A stretch of DNA of 64,000 bases from the NCBI GenBank assembly GCA_052170135.1, contig JBQNBC010000008.1, positions 16,463-80,462 of the forward strand. Reading direction: 5' to 3'. A program made the position numbers and the translations under genes. This stretch comes from Wolinella sp052170135 (GTDB lineage: Bacteria; Campylobacterota; Campylobacteria; Campylobacterales; Helicobacteraceae). Every line of letters starts with the position of its first letter. The first letter of the stretch is position 1. The notes under the pieces were generated by a model, which searched no databases, was not told where the DNA came from, and saw only the letters and a list, made by a program, of their open reading frames with translations. Below are positions 53,625 to 63,936 of the stretch, one piece after another.

Positions 53625-54914
53625 CTAATCCTTATCCACCTCTACGCGATTTCGCCCTGAACGTTTTGCTAAATACATAGCAGAATCGGCACGTTTAATA
53701 GTTAGCGCAGATTCCTCATTGATACTACTCCGCGCCACACCAAAACTACATGTAACGGCGCGATCGATACTGAACTTAGTCTGCTCTACCATATGCCGTA
53801 TTCGCTCGGCGATCTCTACACTCTTATCCAAATTTACATGCCTTAACAAAATGACAAACTCCTCGCCGCCAAGTCGCGCAAAAACATCATCATCGCGTAA
53901 CATTGAGCGCACAAGCTTCGCAAGCTCAGACAAAATATCATCGCCCTTATCATGCCCGAACTCATCATTAATCTGCTTGAAGTGGTCAATATCAAAAAAA
54001 ATGACGCTAAACTCCTCACCATGGGCTTTCCACTCATCTAATACCTCTTGAAACTTCAAGCGATTATCGATTCCTGTGAGCGTATCAGTCATCGCTTGAT
54101 GTTGGAGTTTTTTATTCTCTTTTTCAAGTGACGTAACATCAGTAAACGAAACGATATACTCGCCCTCTTCCATATCTATTTTGCTGGCACTAATCGTAAA
54201 ATATCGTGTGGATTCTTCCTTATTGCACAGTGTTACCGAGTGACTATTTTGACCATCGGCGATCACACGCTCTATAAATTCAGCATTAAAATTATTTTGG
54301 CATGCCAGCGCAACTGCATTTGTAATATTTTTATACTTTTCGCTAAATTCCTCTTTGGAGCTACAAGAAAAGTAGTCCAAAAAGCTCTTATTTGCCCTTT
54401 GTATCACCATATTATCATCGAGCACCACGAGCAGATTCTGTTGCAAGTCAAAAATCTGTTGTGTATAGCGATTAAATCGCTCTTTTGCATGCTGCGCCAA
54501 TGCATATCTTGCGCTCTCATTCAATAACCGAAATAAGCTATTTTTATTTATTGGCTTTATAAGATAGCCACTAAGACCGATTTCAATTGCCTTTAAAAGA
54601 TATTCAGAATCGCCAAAAGCCGTCATAATGATGACCTGCGTATCTGGCTCAATCTCTTTCATTATTTTTGCCATATCAAGCCCATTTAGCTTTGGCATAC
54701 AAATATCACTTAAGACGATCTCTGGTCTTAGCTCTTTAAACTTCTCTAAACCCTCCTCGCCATTTGAAGCCAGATAGAGATTTGGTACATATCGTCTGAG
54801 CAACATAGCCAAAGATTCTCGAATAATCTGTTCATCCTCAACATAGAGCACTTTTACGCTTTTTAAATCAATACTAGGTGCTACACGCTCATCTTTGGCA
54901 AAACTATTCATCAA
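53625..54914 (-). CDS. Response regulator with PAS-like and GGDEF domains (diguanylate cyclase)
   Basis: This 429-residue protein starts with a receiver domain (about 18-135, phospho-acceptor Asp in VLSDICMPKLNG). A PAS-like sensor region (about 155-265) and a GGDEF domain follow. The active site reads RLGGEEFVILL, an active-type GGEEF. RDDD, five residues ahead of it, forms an intact RxxD inhibitory site. It should make cyclic di-GMP under control of an unknown kinase. No histidine kinase is adjacent. The MoeB-like gene lies 12 bases upstream. Confidence 0.93.
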   Translation of the reverse strand: MMNSFAKDERVAPSIDLKSVKVLYVEDEQIIRESLAMLLRRYVPNLYLASNGEEGLEKFKELRPEIVLSDICMPKLNGLDMAKIMKEIEPDTQVIIMTAFGDSEYLLKAIEIGLSGYLIKPINKNSLFRLLNESARYALAQHAKERFNRYTQQIFDLQQNLLVVLDDNMVIQRANKSFLDYFSCSSKEEFSEKYKNITNAVALACQNNFNAEFIERVIADGQNSHSVTLCNKEESTRYFTISASKIDMEEGEYIVSFTDVTSLEKENKKLQHQAMTDTLTGIDNRLKFQEVLDEWKAHGEEFSVIFFDIDHFKQINDEFGHDKGDDILSELAKLVRSMLRDDDVFARLGGEEFVILLRHVNLDKSVEIAERIRHMVEQTKFSIDRAVTCSFGVARSSINEESALTIKRADSAMYLAKRSGRNRVEVDKD

Positions 54915-54926
54915 ACACTCCTAATC

Positions 54927-55631
54927 TTACTCCCGTTGCACAATCCCATAAGCAGAAAGCTGCAAAGCTCCCTCGCTATTAAATGCGCAATAATACAAAT
55001 AATCACGCTTTACGACAAGTCCAGAGAGGTAACGCAACGCTAGATTCCCAGCAATTGATGCGATTTGCATCACCATTGGCGTAGCCACACCCTCGGGCTG
55101 TCGCTCGCTTATCTTAAAACCAGAAAAATCGCCCTTTTCAATCAAGCACACCTGCCCATGCCATGCCTCAACAGAGGCATAAAGCCACGGTAAGGCACGA
55201 TTCTTCGCTATCTCATCTAACTTTGCGCGCGCAGGAAGATTATCAGTCGCATCTACTATCAAATCTATATCGAAATTCCTCGCAAAATATTCACTCAGAT
55301 TCTCATTAAAGCTAAGAATCTCAGTCTCGCCACGATCTTTTAAAAGATCGCGCAAAGAATCGCATTTCAAGCGACCAACATCGCTAATTTTAAAAGCTAT
55401 TTGTCTATGGATGTTACTGAGAGATACAGTGTCAAAATCAACCAAGTGCAACTCCCCTACTCCACTCCCAGCAAGCGCAATCCCAAGCGAGCAGCCAAGT
55501 CCACCAGAGCCTATAATAGCAACCTTTTTAGTGCGGAGAATCTCCATGCGCTCTTTACCCATTAGGCGTATTTGACGCGAAAAATAGTCGTCTCTAAACG
55601 CCTCTTTTGCATCAATATCGCAAGATTCCAT
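54927..55631 (-). CDS. ThiF/MoeB-family adenylyltransferase
   Basis: This 234-residue E1-like enzyme has YFSRQIRLMG, the nucleotide motif IIGSGGLGCSLGIALAGSGVG, VDFDTVSLSNIHRQI and VDATDNLPAR. It should adenylate the C-terminus of a ubiquitin-like sulfur carrier (ThiS or MoaD). The paired zinc cysteines of many MoeB proteins are not seen. ThiF and MoeB cannot be told apart with confidence. It is read together with the response regulator gene. Confidence 0.87.
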   Translation of the reverse strand: MESCDIDAKEAFRDDYFSRQIRLMGKERMEILRTKKVAIIGSGGLGCSLGIALAGSGVGELHLVDFDTVSLSNIHRQIAFKISDVGRLKCDSLRDLLKDRGETEILSFNENLSEYFARNFDIDLIVDATDNLPARAKLDEIAKNRALPWLYASVEAWHGQVCLIEKGDFSGFKISERQPEGVATPMVMQIASIAGNLALRYLSGLVVKRDYLYYCAFNSEGALQLSAYGIVQRE

Positions 55632-55818
55632 AATTTGCCTTCCAATTTAGTCATTTTTCAGAACTAGGCTACACAAAATGCAGTGGGATTATAAGCGTAT
55701 AGCACTAGTAAACACCTAAAGTTACTGAATTACTTAAAACATTCAGATTACCGAGTAAACCTAAAGGCTACAAAAAGTGCTTTGGTATAATCTGGCTTTT
55801 ATTTTCAAAGGGTCAAAT

Positions 55819-57231
55819 ATGCGAAAAATCTTACTAGTACTAAGCGGAAATGTAGCCAAAGAGCTACTGACAACGCTAATAGATAAGCACTCAGACAAGA
55901 ATCAATACCTGGTGGTTAGCAACGACTTATCGATAATCCCACCAAAGCTCCCAGAAAGCTTTGACGTACATCTCTTTGACCCGACTTCTGCGCATAAGTT
56001 TGAGGCCATTTTGAGCAAGGATATCAGTGATGCGTTTGTGATTTTAGATCAGGCAAACGAACGCGGAATCATCTATGATTATATACGTCGATTCTCTAGT
56101 CGTATTAGACTTACAATTCTCGATGGCGAAAAGAATCCACATGACAAGAATCTAGAATCACTAGCCCAACTCCCGCTAATCACAAATCGCTTGATCGAGC
56201 GATTGCCAAATGTCCCAGTCCTAGCACGCAATATCGGCCTAGGTGAAGGAGAGATAATGCAAGTGAGCGTCCCTTTTGGTAGCAGCTTTGCTTACCGCAC
56301 GATAGGATCCATCCAGCAGAAAAACTGGAAAATAGTCGCACTATATCGCGGAGGGAGAATGATTTTAGCGAAATATTCACTAATGATACAGCCCAATGAT
56401 TCCCTTCTGCTCATCGGCGAACCAAATGTCCTAAATGAGGTCTATCGTCGCGTAAAGGAAGAGAGAGGACAGTTCCCAGCACCTTTTGGCAGTAGGATTT
56501 TCTTGTATTGTGATATGAGTAGAGAATCAAAAGCCTCAATCCACCATCAAATAGGCGAAGCATTATGGCTACACAAACACCTTAATAATAAACGCATCTA
56601 TATACGCGTAATAAACCCACGCGACTTTGAACTTTTAAATGAGCTGAAGGCTTTAAACGAGGAGTTTGTCCATGTGAGTATCGAATATCATCTAAATACC
56701 CTTTCTGACGTAATAAAGCACGACATGGAGAATCTAGGCAGTATTGGGCTTATCCTGCTATCTGAAAAGCTTTTCTCCACTGCGCTACACAGAAGGATTC
56801 TCCATGAGCTTGGCGTGCCGGTGATAAAGCTTGGTGAAGAGAGCTTTAAGGATTGTAAAGAGAGCATCATCGTGCTAAATGACAACCTCGAAGAGAGCGA
56901 GAAAATCTCCTCTGTTATCTTTGACCTCGCCTCACAGCTAAATCACGAAGTATGGCTCTATGACTTTGAACCTGATGGGGCTTTCAGAAATGAAAGCTTA
57001 GAGCACTATGACAACATTTCAAGAATCGTAAATAAAAAGCTAGAAATAATCACAAGCTCGACACAAAATCCGATTCTCTGGCTAAAAAAACGGAGTAACT
57101 TTTTGCAAATCCTCCCTTATAATAGAAGCGTGGCACGGGCTAGATTCTTTTGGTTTTTCTCGACAGATATTGAGCGACTCTGCTTTCAACTCAAAAAGCA
57201 CCATCAGCTATTTGTCCCCGTCTCATTTTGA
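55819..57231 (+). CDS. COG3400-type protein with TrkA-like domains
   Basis: This protein of about 470 residues is typical of Campylobacterota. An N-terminal Rossmann-like RCK region (RKILLVLSGNVAKELL) is followed by a TrkA_C-like domain (about 120-215, VPFGSSFAYRTIGSI...DSLLLIGEP) and a long C-terminal domain. No membrane helix is seen, so it is probably a cytoplasmic regulator of potassium uptake. The ATG at 55819 has AAAGGG upstream. It is followed by aroB, as in H. pylori HP0282-HP0283 as I recall. Confidence 0.8.
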   Translation: MRKILLVLSGNVAKELLTTLIDKHSDKNQYLVVSNDLSIIPPKLPESFDVHLFDPTSAHKFEAILSKDISDAFVILDQANERGIIYDYIRRFSSRIRLTILDGEKNPHDKNLESLAQLPLITNRLIERLPNVPVLARNIGLGEGEIMQVSVPFGSSFAYRTIGSIQQKNWKIVALYRGGRMILAKYSLMIQPNDSLLLIGEPNVLNEVYRRVKEERGQFPAPFGSRIFLYCDMSRESKASIHHQIGEALWLHKHLNNKRIYIRVINPRDFELLNELKALNEEFVHVSIEYHLNTLSDVIKHDMENLGSIGLILLSEKLFSTALHRRILHELGVPVIKLGEESFKDCKESIIVLNDNLEESEKISSVIFDLASQLNHEVWLYDFEPDGAFRNESLEHYDNISRIVNKKLEIITSSTQNPILWLKKRSNFLQILPYNRSVARARFFWFFSTDIERLCFQLKKHHQLFVPVSF

Positions 57232-57260
57232 TACGATAATTTTTTAGAGGAGATTCTTTA

Positions 57261-58301
57261 ATGAATATACTAAATATCGAACTAGGCGAGCGTAGCTATC
57301 CGATATTTTTTGGTGAGATGAGTGAAATAGTACATGATGGAAAGGTGCTAATCGTAACAAACCCAAAAGTAGGCGGAATCTACCTAAAATACATACTTGA
57401 GCGCACCAAAGCAAATGAAATATATGTCTGCACAATACCCGATGGCGAAGAGTATAAAAACTGGCAAAGCATCGATCTAATATTAGAATCAGCCTTCAAT
57501 CATCGCCTCGATAGAAAATCGCTCATGGTTGCGCTTGGCGGAGGTGTCATCGGCGATATGGTTGGCTTTGCAAGCGGAATTTTTCAGCGCGGGATTGACT
57601 TTATTCAGATTCCAACGACACTTCTTGCGCAAGTCGATTCTAGTGTCGGTGGAAAAACTGGTATAAATAATGCATTTGGCAAGAATCTAATTGGACTTTT
57701 TCACCAGCCAAAATGCGTCCACATCGATTCTAGATTCCTATCTAGTTTACCAAAGCGCGAACTAAGTGCAGGGATCGCCGAAATGATAAAGATTGCGATC
57801 ACGTTTGATAAATCATTTTTTGAAGACCTTGAGCATGGCGATTTTGAGAATCCAGATTTCCTACTTGCGGCGATATACCGTTGTGTAGAGATAAAAGCAG
57901 AGGTAGTCGCGCTAGATGAGACAGAGCAAGGAATTCGAGCCGCGCTAAACTATGGGCATACATTCGGGCATGCAATCGAGCATGAGAGTGGCTACGGTAG
58001 ATATCTACATGGTGAAGCTGTGGGCATGGGTATGGTGATGGCAAACACCCTTGCATGTAAAATTGGAGTGATGAGCGAAACAGAATCTGAGCGCATTAAA
58101 CGACTACTTGAACGATGCAATATCCCTACACAATATTACATCAGAGATGCAGAGCAATTTTATGAGCTGTTTTTTCTAGACAAAAAAAGCGAAAACAGCA
58201 AAATAAAATTTATTCTGCCTCGTGGACTAGGCGATGTAGGATTCTTTAGTGACATAGAAAAGTCAAAAGTTATAGCGGTATTGGAGACATTTTGCAAGTA
58301 G
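57261..58301 (+). CDS. aroB: 3-dehydroquinate synthase
   Basis: This 346-residue protein cyclises DAHP to 3-dehydroquinate in the shikimate pathway. The motifs PDGEEYKNWQSID, MVALGGGVIGDMVGFASGIFQRGI, QIPTTLLAQVDSSVGGKTGIN and the zinc-site ALNYGHTFGHAIEHESGYGRYLHGEAV (about 226-255) are present. AGAGGAG precedes the ATG. It overlaps the next gene by 10 bases. Confidence 0.97.
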   Translation: MNILNIELGERSYPIFFGEMSEIVHDGKVLIVTNPKVGGIYLKYILERTKANEIYVCTIPDGEEYKNWQSIDLILESAFNHRLDRKSLMVALGGGVIGDMVGFASGIFQRGIDFIQIPTTLLAQVDSSVGGKTGINNAFGKNLIGLFHQPKCVHIDSRFLSSLPKRELSAGIAEMIKIAITFDKSFFEDLEHGDFENPDFLLAAIYRCVEIKAEVVALDETEQGIRAALNYGHTFGHAIEHESGYGRYLHGEAVGMGMVMANTLACKIGVMSETESERIKRLLERCNIPTQYYIRDAEQFYELFFLDKKSENSKIKFILPRGLGDVGFFSDIEKSKVIAVLETFCK

Positions 58302-59920
58302 TATTTTTTTGGCTTTTGTTGCCTATTTTGCTTTTTAGCGATGAGAGCAGTGTAACTTTTAGAGTAGATGAGCTACGCGAGAATCTAAAAGAAGTAAGCC
58401 AATTTCTTGAGAGCTCTAATAATATTTGGATGAAAAAGTATGGAAATTTTCGCTCTTATAACACAATCGTAAATGAGCTAAATAGTGCGAGAGAGCGACT
58501 GAGTATCCTACAAAAGCGGACAAAAACAATAGCTATTCAAAACGAAATCGCGGCACTCGAGCGACAACTAGAGACACTAGAAAAGCAACGCGCGCTAATG
58601 CAGGAGTATAGAGACAACCCATTTAAAGAGCTAATTGAGCCGCAGAGCGCTGGCAAAGTGATAAATGATGTCATCAATGTCACAAACCCAATTCTAATCA
58701 TTCAAGCCCTCTCACATATTCGTCAGATGAGATACGAGTTATCACAGCTAGAGCGAAACTTTAAGCTACTACAAAAAGTGGTAGTCTCACTCAAAAACAA
58801 GGAGCAGATTCTCGCGGAGCTAACAGTGTTAGATGGAATAGGAGAGGAGATTGTGGATCTTCAAGAGACTCGTGGCGCACTAAGCGAGCTAGAATCAGCT
58901 GAAAATATATTTGGCACGACTATTGAGCTATATCGTAAAAAGAGCGAAGAGAGCATAGCAAAACTAAGCGAACAGATAAAAGCACAAGCATTAAAAGCCG
59001 CGTACATCGGCATTGCACTACTTGTATTGCTCATCATTGCATTTTTGATTAAGACGGGAATCGGACGTTACATACATGACAACGAGAGAATCTACACTGC
59101 AAACAAAATCATAAACTTCGCTACATTGACGCTAATCATATTTATTATGTTATTCGCCTACCTAGAGAATGTAACCTATCTAGTTACAGTGCTTGGATTT
59201 GCATCAGCTGGTCTAGCTATCGCGATGAAAGACCTCTTTATGTCGGTGCTTGGCTGGATTGTCATCGTAATTGGTGGAGCGGTGCATGTAGGTGACAGGA
59301 TACGCGTTACTAAAGAGGGTAGCACATACGTAGGCGATGTCCTTGACATCTCGATTCTCCGAATTACAATGCACGAGGGTATCACGCTCACGACATACAT
59401 GGAGAATCGTCGTGCAGGACGTATTATCTTTATCCCAAATAACTACATCTTCACAACAATGTTTGCAAACTATACCCATAATGGAATGAAGACAGTCTGG
59501 GATGGTATCGACTTCACAATCACATTTGAGAGCAACCATCGCAAAATGGTGCAAATCGCACTAGATATCACAAAAAAATATTCCAAAGGCTACACAGATA
59601 TCACACGCAAACAGCTAAATCGCCTACGCGACCGATACTCACTGCGCAACACAAACGTTGAACCGCGCGCATTTACAATGCTAGAGCCAAATGGGATAAG
59701 AATCTCAATTTGGTATCAGACAAACTCCTACGCCGCATTGACACTTAGGAGCACAGTTTCCGGTGAGATTATAGATGCGATTTTACAGGAGAGTGATATT
59801 AGGATCGCATATCCAACTACAACGGTACGCACACCCGATTCTCCTCATGAACTATCACAAAGAGTAGGCATACCGCCAAATGAAAGCGTAATACAAAGTG
59901 GTGGAGCGGTGATCCTATGA
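58292..59920 (+). CDS. MscS-family mechanosensitive channel
   Basis: This 542-residue protein has a signal peptide (about 1-16) and a long periplasmic helical region (about 20-225, coiled-coil-like). Membrane helices then lie at about 230-250 and 265-285, with the pore-lining TM3 at about 293-330 (GFASAGLAIAMKDLFMSVLG). A soluble MscS beta domain follows. It resembles the larger MscS relatives that release solutes under osmotic shock. The TTG start lies inside the end of aroB. It overlaps mtaB by 4 bases. Confidence 0.9.
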   Translation: MQVVFFWLLLPILLFSDESSVTFRVDELRENLKEVSQFLESSNNIWMKKYGNFRSYNTIVNELNSARERLSILQKRTKTIAIQNEIAALERQLETLEKQRALMQEYRDNPFKELIEPQSAGKVINDVINVTNPILIIQALSHIRQMRYELSQLERNFKLLQKVVVSLKNKEQILAELTVLDGIGEEIVDLQETRGALSELESAENIFGTTIELYRKKSEESIAKLSEQIKAQALKAAYIGIALLVLLIIAFLIKTGIGRYIHDNERIYTANKIINFATLTLIIFIMLFAYLENVTYLVTVLGFASAGLAIAMKDLFMSVLGWIVIVIGGAVHVGDRIRVTKEGSTYVGDVLDISILRITMHEGITLTTYMENRRAGRIIFIPNNYIFTTMFANYTHNGMKTVWDGIDFTITFESNHRKMVQIALDITKKYSKGYTDITRKQLNRLRDRYSLRNTNVEPRAFTMLEPNGIRISIWYQTNSYAALTLRSTVSGEIIDAILQESDIRIAYPTTTVRTPDSPHELSQRVGIPPNESVIQSGGAVIL

Positions 59921-61161
59921 GACAAAAGGTCTATTTTAAAACTTTTGGTTGCCGTACAAATCTATTCGACACACAGATAATGATTAAAAATCTAAAAAAT
60001 TTCGATTTCACAGAGATCGAGGAGGCGGCAGATATTATTATCGTAAACTCGTGCACAGTGACAAATGGTGCAGATAGTGGCGTGCGCACGTATCTAAATC
60101 GCCTTAAAAATGAAGGCAAACGCGTATATCTCACTGGCTGTGGTGTACTTACGCGTGGTGATGAGCTTTTTAGCAAGAATCTTGCTTTTGGCGTATTTGG
60201 ACACTCATACAAAGAACAGGTCGATTCTCTGCTTTTGCGTGATTCTCGCTTCAGTCTAAAGGGGGATTTAGAACATGTCGATTCCACTGTAATTACGGAA
60301 TTCATAGGGAAGAGCCGCGCTTTTGTAAAAGTGCAAGAAGGGTGTGATTTTAGCTGTAGCTACTGCATTATCCCGAGTGTACGCGGTCATGCGCGAAGTA
60401 TTCCTCTAGAGCATATCAAAGAACAAGTAGGAATCCTCGCTCAAAATGGCTTTAGTGAATTTGTCCTAACAGGCACAAACGTAGGTAGTTATGGCAGAGA
60501 TAATGGAAAAAACATCGCACATTTAATAAAAGAGCTATCAAGAATAGATGGTGTACAAAGAATCCGCCTTGGAAGTCTTGAGCCAAGCCAAATTGATAGC
60601 GAGTTTATGGAGCTTTTAGATGAGTCGTTTATGGCGCGTCATCTCCATATCGCACTCCAACACACAAGTCCGCAAATGCTAAAAATCATGAATCGCCGTA
60701 ATGAAGCTAAAAGCGACATTGCCCTATTTGAGAATCTTGCTACTCACGGCTATGCGCTAGGTACAGACTATATATTAGGGCACCCAGGCGAGAGTGAAGA
60801 AATCTGGAAAGAAGCATTGGATAATCTCGTGCGATTCCCACTAACGCACATCCACGCATTCATATACTCGCCGCGCACAGGCACGCCATCAAGCGAGATG
60901 AAGAATCTAGTCCAAAACAACATAGCAAAAGAGCGAATGAGAATCGTTCAAGAATATGCACGCAAAAATAATCTAGCCTTTCGCAAAAAAGGTGCGATTC
61001 TTAGCGTGCTAATAGAAAGTGTCAAAGATGGCATCTACTCTGGACTGGATCAGTTTTTTAACCGTGTTGAAATTAAATCTGATAAAAATATAGTCGGCAA
61101 ATGGCTAAAAATAGAAAAATATCAAGCAGAAAGTGAGTGCAATCGTGCAAACCTCATCTAA
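59917..61161 (+). CDS. mtaB: tRNA t6A37 methylthiotransferase MtaB
   Basis: This 414-residue radical SAM enzyme adds a methylthio group to t6A37 of tRNAs. The N-terminal UPF0004 domain has GCRTN and two further cysteines (NSCTVT and TGCG) for the second Fe-S cluster. The radical SAM site is GCDFSCSYCIIPSVRG (CxxxCxxC). The protein belongs to the MtaB rather than the MiaB subgroup by its length and the short form of the N-terminus. It overlaps the next gene by 29 bases. Confidence 0.9.
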   Translation: MRQKVYFKTFGCRTNLFDTQIMIKNLKNFDFTEIEEAADIIIVNSCTVTNGADSGVRTYLNRLKNEGKRVYLTGCGVLTRGDELFSKNLAFGVFGHSYKEQVDSLLLRDSRFSLKGDLEHVDSTVITEFIGKSRAFVKVQEGCDFSCSYCIIPSVRGHARSIPLEHIKEQVGILAQNGFSEFVLTGTNVGSYGRDNGKNIAHLIKELSRIDGVQRIRLGSLEPSQIDSEFMELLDESFMARHLHIALQHTSPQMLKIMNRRNEAKSDIALFENLATHGYALGTDYILGHPGESEEIWKEALDNLVRFPLTHIHAFIYSPRTGTPSSEMKNLVQNNIAKERMRIVQEYARKNNLAFRKKGAILSVLIESVKDGIYSGLDQFFNRVEIKSDKNIVGKWLKIEKYQAESECNRANLI

Positions 61162-62830
61162 CAAGAATCTATTTATCGGTATCGGCGCGCTATTTTTAGC
61201 ATTTGTGCTTTTAGCGTATGGGCTATGGCGTGACAAAAGCGAGCTACTTAGTCCAAGCCAATTTGAGAATCTAATCACAAAAACACCGCCAAGCAACGCA
61301 TATATCGAGGGTGATTACATATACGCTACAATCGACCTAAAAAGCTACAAAACCTTAAGTAGTGGCGTAGATGTGTCGCTATTAAAAGAGTTACCGCTTG
61401 AAGTGCGCAGTGGTCCTAGCTTTTTAGATTCTCTACTTGAACTATTTGCACTCGTACTTGTAGTTGTTTTTGTACTGTTTATCATTGGGCTTTTTAGACC
61501 AAAAATAGCAGAAGCACAAAAAGGAGCTAAAAAAACAAATACTCCAGCACCAAAACTCCTAAATGAGACAATCGGTGGAATCGATGAGCTAGGTGGGAAA
61601 ATCTCGCCAACAATATCAAAAGTAACTTTCGCCGATGTCGCAGGTATCAAAGAGGTAAAAGAGGAGCTAGAGGAGATTATCGACTTCTTAAAAAATCCAA
61701 CAAAATATCAAGAATTTGGGACAAAACTCCCAAAAGGTGTGTTGCTCATGGGGCCTCCTGGTGTGGGCAAGACACTAATAGCCAAAGCAGTCGCGGGCGA
61801 AGCTGGAGTACCATTTTTCTACCAAAGCGGTAGTAGTTTTGCACAAATCTACGTCGGCATGGGCGCAAAGCGTGTACGCGATCTATTTACCCGTGCAAAG
61901 TTATCTGCGCCATCAATCATCTTTATTGATGAGATAGACGCGGTAGGCAAAGCACGCGGAGGCATGAGAAACGATGAGCGAGAGACAACACTAAATCAGC
62001 TGCTGACAGAAATGGATGGATTTGAGGATTCTAGTGGCGTAATAGTCATAGGCGCGACAAACAAAATTGACGTGCTTGACGAAGCACTGCTACGCTCAGG
62101 GCGATTTGATAGAAGAATCTATGTCGAGCTACCAGACTTTTTAGAACGCGTGAAGATTCTTGAGGTGCACTTACGTGGTAAACGACACGCACTCGAGCTC
62201 GAGGATATAGCACGGCTTACTGTTGGTTTTAGCGGTGCATCTTTGGCATCCTTGGTAAACGAAGCTACATTGCACGCGCTAAAGAGAGATTCAAAAGAGG
62301 TAACGCGTGAAGACATAATCGCAACCAAAGACAAAGTAGTGCTTGGAAAGCGCAAACGACTTAGTTTTAGCGACGAAGAGAAGAAGATCTTAGCGACATA
62401 TCAAAGCGCAAAGGCACTGTGTGCGTATTGGATGGAGATTGATTTTGATAAAGTCTCACTAGTCAATGAAGGAATCAGGGAGCTAGACAAAGAGTTAATC
62501 AGCAAAAGCGAAATGCAAAACAAGATAAAAGTGCTACTATCTGGGCTAGTCGCGCTAGAAATTATCTATGGAGAGAGCTACTCAAACTGTGAAGAAGACC
62601 TAACGCGTGCAAAATCCCTGGCACTTGAGATGGCGGAACGATATGGCATGGGCGAAAGATTACTTGGTGATGCAAATGATGCACAGGAGATTCTTACTCA
62701 GGCAAAACTCGAAGTGCGGAGTTTTTTGGAAAACTCAAAAAATACTCTAAAAATCCTGCAAGAGCACCTGCTAGTGAGTGAAAGACTCTCAAAGGATGAG
62801 CTAAGAGAGATTCTTCGCGAACTATTTTAG
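61133..62830 (+). CDS. FtsH-like AAA ATPase without protease site
   Basis: This 565-residue protein has the FtsH layout. There are membrane helices at about 13-31 and 101-120 with a short periplasmic loop, then an AAA domain with Walker A GPPGVGKT (207-214), Walker B IIFIDEID (262-269) and the SRH region RSGRFDRR. A C-terminal helical domain follows. The zinc motif HEAGH is replaced by YQSAKAL (about 423-429), and the following AE motif is also degenerate, so it cannot be a protease. It probably unfolds or extracts membrane proteins. H. pylori HP0286 is the likely orthologue. The start is a GTG; a second GTG lies four codons later. Confidence 0.9.
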   Translation: MSAIVQTSSNKNLFIGIGALFLAFVLLAYGLWRDKSELLSPSQFENLITKTPPSNAYIEGDYIYATIDLKSYKTLSSGVDVSLLKELPLEVRSGPSFLDSLLELFALVLVVVFVLFIIGLFRPKIAEAQKGAKKTNTPAPKLLNETIGGIDELGGKISPTISKVTFADVAGIKEVKEELEEIIDFLKNPTKYQEFGTKLPKGVLLMGPPGVGKTLIAKAVAGEAGVPFFYQSGSSFAQIYVGMGAKRVRDLFTRAKLSAPSIIFIDEIDAVGKARGGMRNDERETTLNQLLTEMDGFEDSSGVIVIGATNKIDVLDEALLRSGRFDRRIYVELPDFLERVKILEVHLRGKRHALELEDIARLTVGFSGASLASLVNEATLHALKRDSKEVTREDIIATKDKVVLGKRKRLSFSDEEKKILATYQSAKALCAYWMEIDFDKVSLVNEGIRELDKELISKSEMQNKIKVLLSGLVALEIIYGESYSNCEEDLTRAKSLALEMAERYGMGERLLGDANDAQEILTQAKLEVRSFLENSKNTLKILQEHLLVSERLSKDELREILRELF

Positions 62831-63062
62831 AGAATCCAAAAATAAATAACAGCTAGCCCTATGGGCTGGTGGTTTTTACAAATATGCTTTTGCATGCGCG
62901 CGGCAAGGCGGATACGCAAGCAAGAATCAAAGAGTAAGCAAAATACTTAAAAGCTAAGTTGGCATCTGAGTAAATACAGCACTAAATGAGTTTCTAAGAA
63001 TCTATTATTATTTTTTCAAGAAAAGCTACTAATATTATTAAAACAAATCCAAAAGGCTATCT

Positions 63063-63875
63063 ATGAATAAAACAAACTTCGATGCTATCGACTTTGCATT
63101 ACTCTATGCACTACAAAAATCTTCCTCATCTGCAAACAAAAGCAAGAGCGCATCTGATTGGGATTCTCGCGCATGGGAGATGAATGAAAAAATCCATGAG
63201 GGCTACTACAACGATAAAATGGACGCAGCTATTGAGCTTGGCGATTCCGAGACATTGCTTGATGTAGGCTGTGGGCCTGGGACATTTGCACTACGATTTG
63301 CGCCTAGACTTAGGCATGTATATGCATTTGACTTCTCACCAAAAATGCTAGAAGTCCTGCATCACAACGCAAAAGAGCGAGGAATCACAAATATCACGAG
63401 CTTCGAACAAGACATAGAGCGAGAGTGGGAAAATGTGCCAGCATGCGATATTGTAGTAGCTTCACGCTGCTTAGAGGTTGAAAATATAAAAGATGTCCTA
63501 AAAAAACTAAACAGTCATGCAAAAAAGCGTGTATATTTGACATTTAAAGAGGGGCGAAGCTTTTTAAGCGATGAGATTCTTGAGATTATTGGGCGAGAAA
63601 TCACGCCAAAGCCCGACTATATCTACCTGCTAAATATCCTCTATCAAATGGGAATCCGTGCAAAAGTTGACTTCATCGATCCAGGAAATGATGGCTACAA
63701 AATCGGCACACTAGAGGAGTATCTCTACTCACTCACGTGGTCGCAAAATGGGCTAAACGATGATGAACGCGCACGCGCTAGCGAATACTATATAGCATGC
63801 CAAAAAGATGGTAAAACGCCCGCTCATCGAAATAATCGCTGGGCGCTAATCTCATGGAGCAAAGGCGATTCTTAA
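63063..63875 (+). CDS. Class I SAM-dependent methyltransferase
   Basis: This 270-residue protein has the Rossmann methyltransferase motif I LLDVGCGPGTFALRF (about residues 62-76), acidic motif II YAFDFSPKML and motif IV CDIVVASRCLEV. The substrate cannot be told. An AAAGG-type site precedes the ATG. It is transcribed alone; the gap upstream (62,831-63,062) is AT-rich and holds no other gene. Confidence 0.88.
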   Translation: MNKTNFDAIDFALLYALQKSSSSANKSKSASDWDSRAWEMNEKIHEGYYNDKMDAAIELGDSETLLDVGCGPGTFALRFAPRLRHVYAFDFSPKMLEVLHHNAKERGITNITSFEQDIEREWENVPACDIVVASRCLEVENIKDVLKKLNSHAKKRVYLTFKEGRSFLSDEILEIIGREITPKPDYIYLLNILYQMGIRAKVDFIDPGNDGYKIGTLEEYLYSLTWSQNGLNDDERARASEYYIACQKDGKTPAHRNNRWALISWSKGDS

Positions 63876-63936
63876 GCAAAAAATCAAAGCCAACACGCTA
63901 GTTATATTTATTTTATGAAAAACATAAGGAAATAGA

